Of a DNA stretch of 64,000 nt, positions 15,343-24,823 are shown in pieces. Position numbers and translations under genes: made by a program. This DNA is from Variovorax sp. PBL-H6. Its GTDB lineage: Bacteria; Pseudomonadota; Gammaproteobacteria; Burkholderiales; Burkholderiaceae_C. The notes below the pieces were generated by a model, which saw nothing but the letters and a program-made list of their open reading frames with translations, did no database searches and was not told where the DNA came from. The stretch is taken from assembly GCF_901827155.1 (NCBI RefSeq), contig NZ_LR594659.1, forward strand, positions 1,240,001 through 1,304,000. Reading direction: 5' to 3'. How positions within the stretch are numbered: position 1 is the stretch's first letter; each line of letters opens with the position of its first letter.

Positions 15343-17397
15343 CTACAGGAAATAATCGAAATCGCGTTCGTCGCGCACGCGCCGCCGCACCAGGAAGACA
15401 TGCGCCGGCACGCTGTGCGGATCGAGCCGGATGAAATGGCGACTGCCCTGCCAGAGGTAGCGCTGGTTGCTCAGCAGGTCGTGCATCTGGAACGGATGTT
15501 CGGGCTCGCAGCCGACGAAGTCCAGGTCGAGGTCGAGCCAGCCGGACTGCACGTTGTGCGGGTCGAGGTTGACGACCGTCACGATCACGTTGCTGCCGTC
15601 GGGCGAACGCTTGGCATAGGCCAGCAACTCGCCGTTGTCGATGTCGAAGAAGCGCAGGCTGCGGTCCGAATGCAGGGCGGGGTGCTCGCGCCGGACCTGG
15701 TTGACGCGTGCGATGAAGGGCGCGAGGCTCTGCGAGTCGTCGTGGTTCCACCGGCGCAGCTGGTACTTCTCGGAGTTCAGGTACTCCTCGCTGCCCTGCT
15801 CGCGCGGCAGGTGCTCGCGCAGCTCGAAGGCGGGGCCATAGATGCCGTAGCTTGCCGACAAGGTGGCGGCCAGCACCAGGCGGGTCATGAAGACGGGGGT
15901 TTCGCCGCCCTGCAGCCGCTCGTGCAGGATGTCGGGCGTGTTGGGCCACACATTCGGCCGGAAGTACTCGCTGCCGGGCCCCTGCGAAAGCTCGGTGAAA
16001 TACTCGGTGAGCTCCTGCTTGGTGTTGCGCCAGGTGAAGTAGGTGTAGGACTGCGAGAAGCCCAGCTTGGCGAGCCGGTGCATCACCTTGGGCCGGGTGA
16101 AGGCCTCGGCGAGGAACAGCACGTCGGGATGCGCGCGCTTGAGCTCGCCGATCGCCCATTCCCAGAAGGGGAAGGCCTTGGTGTGCGGGTTGTCGACGCG
16201 AAAGATCTTCACGCCCTCGCCGATCCAGTGCTCGAACACGCTCTTGAGCTCGGTCCAGAGCCCCTGCCAATCTTCGGTCTCGAAGTTGAAGGGATAGATG
16301 TCCTGGTACTTCTTCGGCGGGTTCTCGGCGTACTGCACGGTGCCGTCGGGGCGCCAGCGGAACCAGGAGGGATGGGCCTTCACGTAGGGGTGGTCGGGCG
16401 CGCACTGGAACGCGATGTCGAGCGCGATCTCCAGGCCGTGGCGCTGCGCCTCGACGCGCAGGTGCTGGAAGTCCTCGCGGGTGCCCAGCTCCGGCAGGAT
16501 GGACTTGTGGCCGCCTTCGTCGGCGCCGATGGCCCAGGGGCTGCCGACATCACCAGGCTGCGCCGCGAGCGCGTTGTTCTTTCCCTTGCGCTGGATGCGC
16601 CCGATCGGATGGATCGGCGGAAAGTAGAGCACGTCGAAACCCATGGCGGCGATCGCCGGCAGGCGCGCTTCCACGTCCTTGAAGGTGCCGTGCCGGTCGC
16701 CTTCGGGGGCGGTGGAGCGCGGGAAGAGCTCGTACCAGGTACTGAAGCGCGCGCGCACGCGGTCGGCCACGAGCGGCAGCTCCACCGGGTGGTGCGTGGC
16801 CAGGCGGCGGTCGGGGTAGCGCTCGGCCAGCGTGCAGAGCGCCTCGTCCAGCGCGAAGGCCTTGAGGGCGGTCGCGTCCATGCTGTTCTCGACCGCCGCC
16901 GCGTTCAGCTCGCGGCTCCAGCGCGCCAGCGCCCGAGCATCTGCATTTTTCGCCTGCTCGGCACGTTCGGCCGCGGCGGCGATCTCCTGCGCGCCCACCT
17001 GCGAGGCGATGCGGATGTCCTCCGGATCGACGCGGCGCGCCATGTCGTGCCGCCACGATTCGAAGGCATCGACCCAGGCGGTGACGGTGTAGCGATAGCG
17101 GCCGATGGCGGGCGGCGCGAACTCGGCCTCCCAGACGTCGTTGCCCAGCGGCTTCATCGGCACTTCGGTCCATCCCGCATCGGCCTCCGGACGCCAGCGC
17201 AACATCACGCGCAGTACATCGTGGCCGTCGGCGAAGCAATGGGCCTCCACGCGCAAGGCCTCGCCGGCCACGCGCTTGACCGCGAAGCGGCCGCCGTCGA
17301 CATGGGGCAGAACGGCATCGATGACGGCGCGCACGCGGCCATCCTCGCCGTCGGCGCGTTCGATTTCCGGAGCAGGCGATGCGGCGGCCTCAGACAT
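15343..17397 (-). CDS. glgE: Alpha-1,4-glucan:maltose-1-phosphate maltosyltransferase GlgE
   Basis: The 684-residue GH13_3 enzyme transfers maltose from alpha-maltose-1-phosphate to the non-reducing end of an alpha-1,4-glucan. An N-terminal Ig-like domain (about 15-125) is followed by a helical segment and then the barrel. Key sequences are FSTWYELFPRS (218-228), the KGKNN segment (271-275), FRVDNPHTKAFPFWEW (nucleophile near Asp402) and LFLAEAFTRP (acid/base near Glu431). Length is typical. Its start lies eight bases inside the end of glgB, and the maltokinase fusion that makes its donor follows 12 bp downstream. It acts in the cytoplasm. Confidence 0.96.
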   Translation of the reverse strand: MSEAAASPAPEIERADGEDGRVRAVIDAVLPHVDGGRFAVKRVAGEALRVEAHCFADGHDVLRVMLRWRPEADAGWTEVPMKPLGNDVWEAEFAPPAIGRYRYTVTAWVDAFESWRHDMARRVDPEDIRIASQVGAQEIAAAAERAEQAKNADARALARWSRELNAAAVENSMDATALKAFALDEALCTLAERYPDRRLATHHPVELPLVADRVRARFSTWYELFPRSTAPEGDRHGTFKDVEARLPAIAAMGFDVLYFPPIHPIGRIQRKGKNNALAAQPGDVGSPWAIGADEGGHKSILPELGTREDFQHLRVEAQRHGLEIALDIAFQCAPDHPYVKAHPSWFRWRPDGTVQYAENPPKKYQDIYPFNFETEDWQGLWTELKSVFEHWIGEGVKIFRVDNPHTKAFPFWEWAIGELKRAHPDVLFLAEAFTRPKVMHRLAKLGFSQSYTYFTWRNTKQELTEYFTELSQGPGSEYFRPNVWPNTPDILHERLQGGETPVFMTRLVLAATLSASYGIYGPAFELREHLPREQGSEEYLNSEKYQLRRWNHDDSQSLAPFIARVNQVRREHPALHSDRSLRFFDIDNGELLAYAKRSPDGSNVIVTVVNLDPHNVQSGWLDLDLDFVGCEPEHPFQMHDLLSNQRYLWQGSRHFIRLDPHSVPAHVFLVRRRVRDERDFDYFL

Positions 17398-19282
17398 GGG
17401 GGTGGTGCTCCAGGATCAAGGTGGAGAGCGGCGGAAGCGTGAGACAGAGCGAATGCATGCGGCCGTGCGAACGAACGGGCGAGGCCTCGACGCCACCGAA
17501 GTTGCCCCAGCCGGCGCCGCCGAATTCGGTGGCGTCGCTGTTGAGGCGCTCGCGCCAGAAGCCGCCCTTGGGTACGCCGAGCAGGTAGTTGGTGCGCGGC
17601 ACCGGCGTCATGTTGCTGACCACCAGCAGGGGCGCCCCTTCGCGGGGCTTGCGCAGGAAGGCGAAGACGCTGTGTTCGGCGTCGTCGGCCGCCACCCATT
17701 CGAAACCGGCGCCGGAGAAGTCGAGCTCGTGCAGCGCCGGCGTGGTGCGGTAGACGCCATTGAGCTGGGCCACGAAGCGCTGCAGCCCCGCATGGCCGTC
17801 GAGCGCGGCAACCCACCATTCGAGCTCGCCGTCGTGGGTCCATTCGCGGCGCTGGCCGAACTCGCCGCCCATGAAGAGCAGCTTCTTGCCCGGATGTCCC
17901 CACATGAACCCGAACAGCGCGCGCAGGTTGGCGAACTGCTGCCAGCTGTCACCCGGCATCTTGTTGAGCAGCGAACCCTTGCCGTAGACCACCTCGTCGT
18001 GCGAGAGCGGCAGCACGAAGTTCTCGCTGAAGGCATACACCAGCGAGAAGGTCATCTTGTGGTGGTGGTAGCGACGATTGACCGGGTCCTCGTGCATGAA
18101 GGCCAGGCTGTCGTGCATCCAGCCCATGTTCCACTTCATGCCGAAGCCCAGGCCGTCCATGTCGGTCGGGCGCGACACGCGCGGCCAGGCGGTGGATTCC
18201 TCGGCGATGGTGAGCGTGTCGGGGTGCTCGCGGTAGACGGCGCGGTTGAGCGTCTGCAGGAACTCGACGGCCTCCAGGTTCTCGCGTCCGCCGTGGCGGT
18301 TGGGAATCCATTCGCCGTGCGCGCGCCCGTAGTCGAGGTAGAGCATGGAGGCGACTGCATCGACGCGCAGCCCGTCGATGTGGTACTTGTCCAGCCAGAA
18401 CAGGCCCGAGGAGATCAGGAAGCTGCGTACCTCGTGGCGCCCATAGTTGAAGATGCTGGACTTCCATTCGGGATGGAAGCCCTGTCTCGGGTCCTCGTGC
18501 TCATAGAGATGGGTGCCGTCGAAGTAGCCGAGCCCGTGCTCGTCGGTGGGAAAGTGCGACGGCACCCAGTCCAGCAGCACGCCGATGCCGCGCTGGTGCA
18601 GGTGGTCGACGAAGTACATGAAGTCCTGCGGCGTGCCGTAGCGCGACGTGGGTGCGAAATAGCCGGTGGTCTGATAGCCCCAGGAGCCGTAGAAGGGATG
18701 CTCGGTCACGGGCATCAGCTCCACGTGCGTGAAACCCATCTCGCACACGTAGTCGGCCAGCAGCGGCGCGAGCTCGCGGTAGTTGAGGAACTGGCCGTCG
18801 CGGCGGCGCCAGGAGCCGAGATGGACCTCGTAGGTGGACATGGGCGCATCCAGCGCGTTGCGCGGGGCGCGCGTGGCCATCCAGTCGCCATCGCCCCATT
18901 CGTAGTTGAGCGACCAGGCGCGCGAGGCGGTAGCGGGCGCGGCCTCGCAGAAGAAGGCAAAAGGGTCGGCCTTGTCGACCTGGTAGCCGTTGTGGCGCGA
19001 GCGGATGCGGTACTTGTAGGCCTGGCCCGGCGCGACCTCGCAGACGGAGCCGGTCCAGATGCCGCTGTCCTGATGGGCCTGCAGCGGATGGGCATCGCCG
19101 TTCCAGCCGTTCCAGTCGCCGACCACCGAAACCGAGGCGGCATTCGGCGCCCAGACCGCGAAGTGGGCGCCGCCGTCCCCGCGCAGGTGGCAGCCTAGTT
19201 GATCGTAGAGACGGGAGTGCGTGCCCTCGCTGAAGAAATAGCGGTCCTGGGCGCTGAACGGGGCGGAAGAGGTGATGGGCAC
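17390..19282 (-). CDS. glgB: 1,4-alpha-glucan branching enzyme GlgB
   Basis: The 630-residue protein introduces alpha-1,6 branches. A CBM48 domain (FAVWAPNAASV, about 41-51) is followed by the GH13 barrel, with WVPSHFP near 239-245, GLRVDAVASM (nucleophile near Asp308), TIAEES (acid/base near Glu361) and LSHDEVVYGKG. It lacks the extra N1 domain of longer GlgB forms. The GTG at 19282 is chosen because AAGGA stands eight bases before it. A TTG 39 bases upstream has no ribosome binding site. It is the first gene of the seven-gene operon, and the promoter should lie in the 231-bp gap before the divergent lipoprotein gene, though no clear -35/-10 pair could be picked. Confidence 0.95.
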   Translation of the reverse strand: MPITSSAPFSAQDRYFFSEGTHSRLYDQLGCHLRGDGGAHFAVWAPNAASVSVVGDWNGWNGDAHPLQAHQDSGIWTGSVCEVAPGQAYKYRIRSRHNGYQVDKADPFAFFCEAAPATASRAWSLNYEWGDGDWMATRAPRNALDAPMSTYEVHLGSWRRRDGQFLNYRELAPLLADYVCEMGFTHVELMPVTEHPFYGSWGYQTTGYFAPTSRYGTPQDFMYFVDHLHQRGIGVLLDWVPSHFPTDEHGLGYFDGTHLYEHEDPRQGFHPEWKSSIFNYGRHEVRSFLISSGLFWLDKYHIDGLRVDAVASMLYLDYGRAHGEWIPNRHGGRENLEAVEFLQTLNRAVYREHPDTLTIAEESTAWPRVSRPTDMDGLGFGMKWNMGWMHDSLAFMHEDPVNRRYHHHKMTFSLVYAFSENFVLPLSHDEVVYGKGSLLNKMPGDSWQQFANLRALFGFMWGHPGKKLLFMGGEFGQRREWTHDGELEWWVAALDGHAGLQRFVAQLNGVYRTTPALHELDFSGAGFEWVAADDAEHSVFAFLRKPREGAPLLVVSNMTPVPRTNYLLGVPKGGFWRERLNSDATEFGGAGWGNFGGVEASPVRSHGRMHSLCLTLPPLSTLILEHHPHV

Positions 19283-19513
19283 TGCGGGCGTCCTTGGCGT
19301 TCGAGGGCCGCGGCCGGGCAACGAACGCAGCCGGATCGGCGTGAACTTGCCTTTGTAGGAGTAGCGCGCGGCCCCGGCAATGGCCGCGCTCGCGCTTCAG
19401 CTTGTCGGACAGCGGCGCGTCTTGGACGGGCTGGAAAGGCGCAGGATCCATTGGCTGACAGGCAGAATGCGCCTGCGAGCGAGTGTCAAGCCTGTGAGTT
19501 CGGGAGAACCTTC

Positions 19514-19663
19514 ATGTTCAAGTTGCTCAAGCTGGCGAGCTCATTGATTTTGTGTGTCGTGGCCGGTTGCGCGGCCAGCGCGCCTCCCGGCGACTCTGCA
19601 TGTTCAACCCAACCCGGCAGCTACGCCTGTCAGATCGAGCAATACCGACGTGTCGACCAATGA
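19514..19663 (+). CDS. Small lipoprotein (49 aa)
   Basis: The product starts MFKLLKLASSLILCVVAGC, a signal sequence with a hydrophobic core and a VAGC lipobox, so Cys19 would be lipidated after signal peptidase II cleavage. The mature part is only about 31 residues, with two further cysteines (30 and 39) that could form a disulfide. GGAG lies seven bases before the ATG. It is divergent from glgB and convergent with the CYTH-CHAD gene. Family and function are unknown. Small entericidin-like lipoproteins look similar in size, but no specific similarity can be claimed. Confidence 0.7.
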   Translation: MFKLLKLASSLILCVVAGCAASAPPGDSACSTQPGSYACQIEQYRRVDQ

Positions 19664-19740
19664 AGTCGTTTGGGATCAGGGGACGTAAGAGCGGCGCAGA
19701 ACGCTTTCTGGACTGAGCACCAGGCAGTCCCTTGCGACGT

Positions 19741-21267
19741 CTATGACGATTTCCAGAACCGCCGCGCCTGCGCCACCTTTTCCAATGCCGTCCTGCATTC
19801 GAGCGCACGCTGCCGCTGTTGCGCAGAGAGCCATCCGACCGCGAACCAGGCGCTGCCATCGTGGCCAGCCGCCTTGCGGTAGGCATCGATCGCCACGGCC
19901 GCGTCGTTGTGCTCGCCCAGCGCATCCTGGGCGGGATGTAGCGCTTTCAGGTAGCGCGCGGCACGGCGCTTCCCAAAGATCGGGGCGACGAACTCGGCCA
20001 GGTAGCGCAGGCGCTTGAGCCGCTTGCGGACCCGGTGCTGTGCCTCTGGCGCCAGCGTGTCGAAACGGCGGCTGTCGCGCACGACCTGGCGGTGCAGCTT
20101 CGACAGGCGCGCGCGCAGCGGCTTGCGGGCCGGCTCGGCGTGCTGCTCGGCCGGGGGCGCGCCGGCGGGTTGTTCCTCAGGCGGCAACGAGGCGGCAATC
20201 AGGCCGATGAGAACCAGTTGGAAGGCCTGCCCGCGCACCACGGCGGCCGGGTCTGGCTCCGGTTCGGCGGGGTGGGGCCAAGTCACCTGCGGACCGCCAG
20301 CCGCTTCGATCTGCGGCTGCACCGTCTTCTGCAGGTGCTCGCGATCGCGCTGGCGGCCCAGCGCGCGGAAGGCGTCCACCAGGGCGGGTTCCCAGGTGGG
20401 GTCGATGGCGGGCGCGAGGGCGCCCATCTCGCGCAGGGCAGTTCGCAGGCGACGAATGCCGACGCGCAGTTGATGCACATGCTCGGGCTCGGGGCTGGCG
20501 GCGGCCACTTCGCTGGCGTTGGGCAGGATCTGCGCGAGGCAGGCGCCAAGGACGGCGCGGAACACCTGCGGCCCGTCCATGTCCTCGCCCACTGCGGGCG
20601 GCTCGGCCTTGATTGGCACACCGTACTCGACGCCCTTGGCCAGCCGCTCGCCGCGCGCCGACTTGGAGACCGTGTCCAGCGAGATCGCGTAGCGCACGCG
20701 CCAACGGCGCGCGAGCTCGAGCAAGGATTGCGGGCTGCCGCTCTTGAGTTCGATCTCGAGCTCGCACACGGGATGCGAGCGGTCTCCGGCGCGCACCTCG
20801 CCACGGTCGAAGGCAAGCTCGACGCACGCGTCACCGGTGCGCATCTCGCGCGTGGTGCGGCGGATGTCGGTGGCGTGGAGCGGCAGCAGCCGCGCACCAG
20901 CCGTGTCCTGGCCGGCGGCGTGCAGCGCCCTGGCGATCAGCGCGCCGACAGGCGTGCCGGCATGGCGCTCGAGCCGCGGCAGCGGCACGTCGCCGGCCTT
21001 GGCGGTGTCGATCTCGACGTTGTGCTCATGACGCTCCAACGCATTGCCGCCCGGCGCCTTGGCGGTCTGAACCCAGCGCTGCCCCTCCTTGCGGACGCGC
21101 AGCACGATGCGCTGGGCCGCCAGCGCGCCGTCGGCGGTGTCGTAGTAGCGGGCCTGTAGGCGCTGTCGGGTCGAGCGGCCGCGCGCGACCGCGCCTTCGA
21201 CGGCCGCCCTGTCGCGCGGGTCAACCTGGAACTTGAGCTCGAATTCGGTCACGTCTTCAGACGGCAC
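19741..21267 (-). CDS. CYTH and CHAD domain-containing protein
   Basis: The 508-residue protein has an N-terminal CYTH domain (about 5-200) with the signature ExExK (EFELKF, Glu8-Glu10-Lys12) that binds triphosphate groups and metal. A C-terminal CHAD domain (about 230-505) is a histidine/arginine-rich helical bundle with HQLRVGIRRLR and RVRKRLKRLRYLAEF. CYTH-CHAD proteins hydrolyse inorganic triphosphate or bind polyphosphate granules. Polyphosphate association is the likely role here, by family knowledge. The start is a GTG; another GTG five codons on is possible. A small conserved ORF lies 15 bp upstream and is probably co-transcribed. Confidence 0.9.
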   Translation of the reverse strand: MPSEDVTEFELKFQVDPRDRAAVEGAVARGRSTRQRLQARYYDTADGALAAQRIVLRVRKEGQRWVQTAKAPGGNALERHEHNVEIDTAKAGDVPLPRLERHAGTPVGALIARALHAAGQDTAGARLLPLHATDIRRTTREMRTGDACVELAFDRGEVRAGDRSHPVCELEIELKSGSPQSLLELARRWRVRYAISLDTVSKSARGERLAKGVEYGVPIKAEPPAVGEDMDGPQVFRAVLGACLAQILPNASEVAAASPEPEHVHQLRVGIRRLRTALREMGALAPAIDPTWEPALVDAFRALGRQRDREHLQKTVQPQIEAAGGPQVTWPHPAEPEPDPAAVVRGQAFQLVLIGLIAASLPPEEQPAGAPPAEQHAEPARKPLRARLSKLHRQVVRDSRRFDTLAPEAQHRVRKRLKRLRYLAEFVAPIFGKRRAARYLKALHPAQDALGEHNDAAVAIDAYRKAAGHDGSAWFAVGWLSAQQRQRALECRTALEKVAQARRFWKSS

Positions 21268-21282
21268 CCTGCCGACAGCGGC

Positions 21283-21534
21283 TCAGCCCGGGAGTTCGCT
21301 GACTTGCAGGGACAGGTCGTAAAGCTTGGACTTGCTCGCGTAATAGCGGTCGAGCCGCCATTCCTTGAGGATGTCCATCGCCAACTGGAAGCTCTTGTAG
21401 TCGAGCTGATAGAGCGTGACCAGCTCGAAGCTGCGTTCGGATTCGAGCGCCAGAACAAGGCGGGCGAGGATCTGGGCCGATTCGTCGGCCGGGTCCGTTT
21501 CGATGAAGCGGCGGGCGACCTTGATGGCGTTCAT
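21283..21534 (-). CDS. Conserved hypothetical protein (83 aa)
   Basis: A small soluble, mostly helical protein starting MNAIKVARRFIETDP. A textbook ribosome binding site (GGAGG, ten bases before the ATG) shows it is a real gene. It ends 15 bp before the CYTH-CHAD gene, so the two are probably one operon and may act together on polyphosphate or triphosphate. No catalytic motif, signal peptide or membrane segment is visible, and I do not recognise a family. Confidence 0.75.
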   Translation of the reverse strand: MNAIKVARRFIETDPADESAQILARLVLALESERSFELVTLYQLDYKSFQLAMDILKEWRLDRYYASKSKLYDLSLQVSELPG

Positions 21535-21639
21535 GGGCTGGGTTCCTCCTGATGGATCTGGAACTATAGCCAGCCCTTCCTGGCCTTTCGTGACAGTCTG
21601 ACGACGGTGTAGCTCTCTTGGGCTTTTTGCTTGACGGGC

Positions 21640-22035
21640 TCACTGAACCGGCGCCGGAATCGGCGTGACGGTCTCGCGGATCAAGCCGCCGCCGAGCACG
21701 CTGCCTTCGACCGAGGTGGTGCCGGTACCGCGCATGCGGGCCTCGCAGGCGGAGCGATCGGCCGGTGGCTGCAGGGCGCAGCGGGCCAGGGCGTTCTGTT
21801 CGTAGGTGGTGGGAGGCGCGCTCGTCAGTCCGCCGCGTCCGGCTTCGTAGCGGGCGGCACCCGCTTCGCGCAGGCAGGCGTTGCGGTCCTGCAGCACGCC
21901 GTCGCAGACGGCGCGCTCGCGCAGGTAGCCGGACTCGGTGCCCTGTGCGGCGCCGAGGGACGGCAGTGCGAGACTGCCGGCGGCGAGCACGAGGGCCAGG
22001 CTCGAACGAATGGTCGTGTGAACGGTCTTGTTCAT
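21640..22035 (-). CDS. Exported four-cysteine protein (131 aa), unknown function
   Basis: A Sec signal peptide (residues 1 to about 31, hydrophobic core SSLALVLAAGSLALP, likely cleaved after AAQ) leads to a 100-residue mature protein. Its four cysteines (44, 54, 86, 97) fall in two similar blocks: 'R..VCDGVLQDRNACLREAG' and 'ALARCALQPPADRSACEARM'. The spacing of 9 to 10 residues between paired cysteines suggests an internal duplication with two disulfides. It is probably periplasmic. It lies between the CYTH-CHAD operon and the cyanophycin genes, all on minus. The 176-bp gap upstream to cphA holds nothing else recognised. Confidence 0.75.
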   Translation of the reverse strand: MNKTVHTTIRSSLALVLAAGSLALPSLGAAQGTESGYLRERAVCDGVLQDRNACLREAGAARYEAGRGGLTSAPPTTYEQNALARCALQPPADRSACEARMRGTGTTSVEGSVLGGGLIRETVTPIPAPVQ

Positions 22036-22211
22036 GAAGGCGCTCCTTTCAGGACAGGGCGACGCGGCATGCGCCGGCCGGACAGACAGTGTCCGCCACC
22101 CATGAAGCAAGCGCTGTGGGACTGGAGCGGCTCGCCGCCCGCCGGCCGCGCCGCGGCTCGATGTGGGACAGGTCCGGCACGCGGTCCGGAAGCGCGCCGG
22201 CTCTGTGCCGC

Positions 22212-24779
22212 TCAGGCTTCTGCGATGCGCTTGGCCAGGTGAGCGAGCGCTTCCTCGACCTGGTCGACCAGGATCAGCGACAGGTCGCCGGGCTGCAGCC
22301 GCTCGAGCGCGGTGTCGATGGCGATGAACTCGCCGCGGATCTCGTCGATGGCCCGGGTGCGGGTCGCGCCCGCCAGTCCCTGGCGCAGCAGCGCCATGAC
22401 CTCCCCGTCGGCCCGGCCACGCTGGGCTGCGTCCTGGTAGAGGATCACGTCGTCGAAGGCCTGGCCGAGGATGGCCGTCTGGTCGCGGATGTCGCAGTCG
22501 CGGCGGTCGCCCGCGCCGCTGATCACCACCGAGCGCTTCCTCGCCGGCATGGTGTCGACGGCGGCCACGAGCGCGCGCATGGCATCGGTGTTGTGGCCGT
22601 AGTCGGCGATGACAGTGGCGCCGCGGTAGTCCATCACGTTGAAGCGGCCCGGCACGCCCGCCGCGTCGTTCTTGAAGCTGGCGAGGCCGCGGCGGATGCT
22701 GTCCCAGTCCAGGCCGACGGCCCAGGCTGCGGCGACGGCAGCCATCACGTTGTCGACCTGGAAGCCGATGCTGCCGTTGCGGGTGATCTGCACGTCGCGC
22801 AGCGGAATGCGCTCGCGCCACGAACCCTCCGCCGCGACGAGCGTGTCCTGGTCGACGTACACGGTGCGCTTGCCCTGGGCGCGATGCGTGGCCATCACGG
22901 GGTGCTGCCGGTCCTGGGCGAAGAAGATCACGCTGCCCGGGCAACTGGCGGCCATGGCGGCGACGTTCGGATCGGCCGCGTTGAGCACCGCGTAGCCATC
23001 GGGCGCCACGTTGCGCACGACCACGCGCTTGAGCACCGCCAGGTCCTCGACGGTGGTGATGTAGTTGAGGCCGAGGTGGTCGCCGCTGCCGATGTTGGTC
23101 ACCACTGCCACCTGGCAGCGGTCGAAACCAAGGCCTTCGCGCAGAACGCCGCCGCGCGCCACTTCGAACACGGCGGCATCGACATCGGGGTGCAGCAGGA
23201 CGTTGCGCGCGCTCTTGGGGCCGCTGCAGTCGCCGCTGTCGGTCTGGCGGCCGTCCACGTACACGCCGTCGGTGTTGGTCATGCCGGTGCGCAGGCCGCT
23301 GCCGGCGAGCAGGTGGTTGACAAGGCGCGCTGTGGTGGTCTTGCCGTTGGTGCCGGTCACCGCCACGACCGGGATGCGGCCGTCGTCGCCAGGCGCGAAG
23401 AGAGTGTCCATCACCGCATCGCCGACCGCGCGGCCACGGCCGAAGGAGGGCGAGATGTGCATGCGCAGGCCCGGCGCGGCGTTGACCTCGACCACGCCGC
23501 CGTGCTGTTCCTCGAGCGGGCGCAGCACGTTCTCGCAGACCATGTCGACGCCGCAGATGTGCAGGCCGACCATCTGGGCCGCATCGACGGCGCGCGCCGC
23601 GACTTCAGGATGCACCGTGTCGGTCACGTCGGTGGCGGTGCCGCCGGTCGACAGGTTGGCGTTGTTGCGCAGCACCACGCGCTGGCCGAGCGCCGGCACG
23701 CTGTCGGGCGCAAGGCCCTGGGCCTCGAGGCGACCGATGGCGATGTCGTCGAGCCGGATCTTGGTCAGCGAGGTGGCATGCCCTTCGCCGCGGCGCGGGT
23801 CCTGGTTGACCAGGCCGACCAGCTGGCGCACGGTGTGGCTGCCATCGCCGATGACCTGCGGCGGGTCGCGGCGCGCGGCGGCGACCAGCTTGTCGCCGAC
23901 CACCAGGAGGCGGAAGTCGAAGCCCGGCAGGAACTTCTCGACCATCACTTCACCGTAGGCCGCGGCCGAGTCGTAGGCGGCGGCCAGCTGCTCGCGCGTG
24001 CCGATGTTGACGGTGACGCCCTTGCCCTGGTTGCCGTCCTGCGGCTTCACCACCACCGGCAGGCCGATCTCCTGCGCGGCGGCCCAGCCGTCCTCGACGC
24101 TCGTGACGGGGCGGCCCAGGGGCACCGGCACGCCGGCGGCGTTGAGCAACTGCTTGGTGAGCTCCTTGTCCTGCGCGATCGACTCGGCCACGCCGCTGGT
24201 GCAGTCGACTTCGGCGGCCTGGATGCGGCGCTGCTTCGAGCCCCAGCCGAACTGCACCAGGCTGCCGCTGGTGAGGCGCCGGAAGGGGATGCCCCGCGCC
24301 ACGGCGGCATCGACGATCGAGCCGGTGCTCGGGCCCAGTCGCTCCGATTCGTCGAGGTCGCGCAATTCGGTGATGGCGGCGTGGGCGTCGAAGGCGGTGC
24401 CGGCCTGGGCAGCAGCGATCAGCTGTTCGGCGAGCTCCAGGGCGCGCCGGCCAACGGCCTCCTCGCTGTACTGGAACGCGACCTGGTAGACGCCTTCGTC
24501 GATGGTGCGGGCGGTATGGCCGAAGTTGACGGCGCAACCGGCCTGGGACTGCAACGCAACAGCCGCGTTCTCCAGCACGTGCGCCAGCGCCAGCGGCTGG
24601 CCGAGCACGATCGGGTGCAACTCGCCGATGGTGGGAAAGAGGGCGCGCAGGCGGCGCTCGAAGCCGGTCAGCCTTCCGACGGCGTTCTCGTCACCGCTGC
24701 AGGTGACGACGGCCTCGATGCAGGTGTGGCGGCTCCAGAGATTGGGCCCGCGCAGCGCGCGAATGCGTTTGACGTCCAT
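22212..24779 (-). CDS. cphA: Cyanophycin synthetase CphA
   Basis: The 855-residue enzyme builds multi-L-arginyl-poly-L-aspartate from Asp, Arg and ATP. It has an N-terminal domain (1-160) and an ATP-grasp domain (about 165-460; PVVVKPQDGNQGKG near 241-254) that adds Asp to the chain. A Mur-ligase-like domain that adds Arg has an intact P-loop GTNGKTTTARL (476-486). Length is normal for CphA1-type enzymes. It lies 44 bp downstream of a second, related gene, so the two are probably one transcript. No cyanophycinase or isoaspartyl dipeptidase is seen in the window, so breakdown must be encoded elsewhere if it occurs. Confidence 0.96.
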   Translation of the reverse strand: MDVKRIRALRGPNLWSRHTCIEAVVTCSGDENAVGRLTGFERRLRALFPTIGELHPIVLGQPLALAHVLENAAVALQSQAGCAVNFGHTARTIDEGVYQVAFQYSEEAVGRRALELAEQLIAAAQAGTAFDAHAAITELRDLDESERLGPSTGSIVDAAVARGIPFRRLTSGSLVQFGWGSKQRRIQAAEVDCTSGVAESIAQDKELTKQLLNAAGVPVPLGRPVTSVEDGWAAAQEIGLPVVVKPQDGNQGKGVTVNIGTREQLAAAYDSAAAYGEVMVEKFLPGFDFRLLVVGDKLVAAARRDPPQVIGDGSHTVRQLVGLVNQDPRRGEGHATSLTKIRLDDIAIGRLEAQGLAPDSVPALGQRVVLRNNANLSTGGTATDVTDTVHPEVAARAVDAAQMVGLHICGVDMVCENVLRPLEEQHGGVVEVNAAPGLRMHISPSFGRGRAVGDAVMDTLFAPGDDGRIPVVAVTGTNGKTTTARLVNHLLAGSGLRTGMTNTDGVYVDGRQTDSGDCSGPKSARNVLLHPDVDAAVFEVARGGVLREGLGFDRCQVAVVTNIGSGDHLGLNYITTVEDLAVLKRVVVRNVAPDGYAVLNAADPNVAAMAASCPGSVIFFAQDRQHPVMATHRAQGKRTVYVDQDTLVAAEGSWRERIPLRDVQITRNGSIGFQVDNVMAAVAAAWAVGLDWDSIRRGLASFKNDAAGVPGRFNVMDYRGATVIADYGHNTDAMRALVAAVDTMPARKRSVVISGAGDRRDCDIRDQTAILGQAFDDVILYQDAAQRGRADGEVMALLRQGLAGATRTRAIDEIRGEFIAIDTALERLQPGDLSLILVDQVEEALAHLAKRIAEA

Positions 24780-24823
24780 AACGATGAGGCGAAGGGGCGA
24801 TTCGAAGGACCGGCCGCTGCCGG

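Noticed and set aside
19283..19451. Upstream extension of GlgB using the TTG at 19321 or an even earlier codon
   Set aside because: The frame is open for some distance, but only the GTG at 19282 has a good ribosome binding site and gives the usual start. A stop closes the frame further up.
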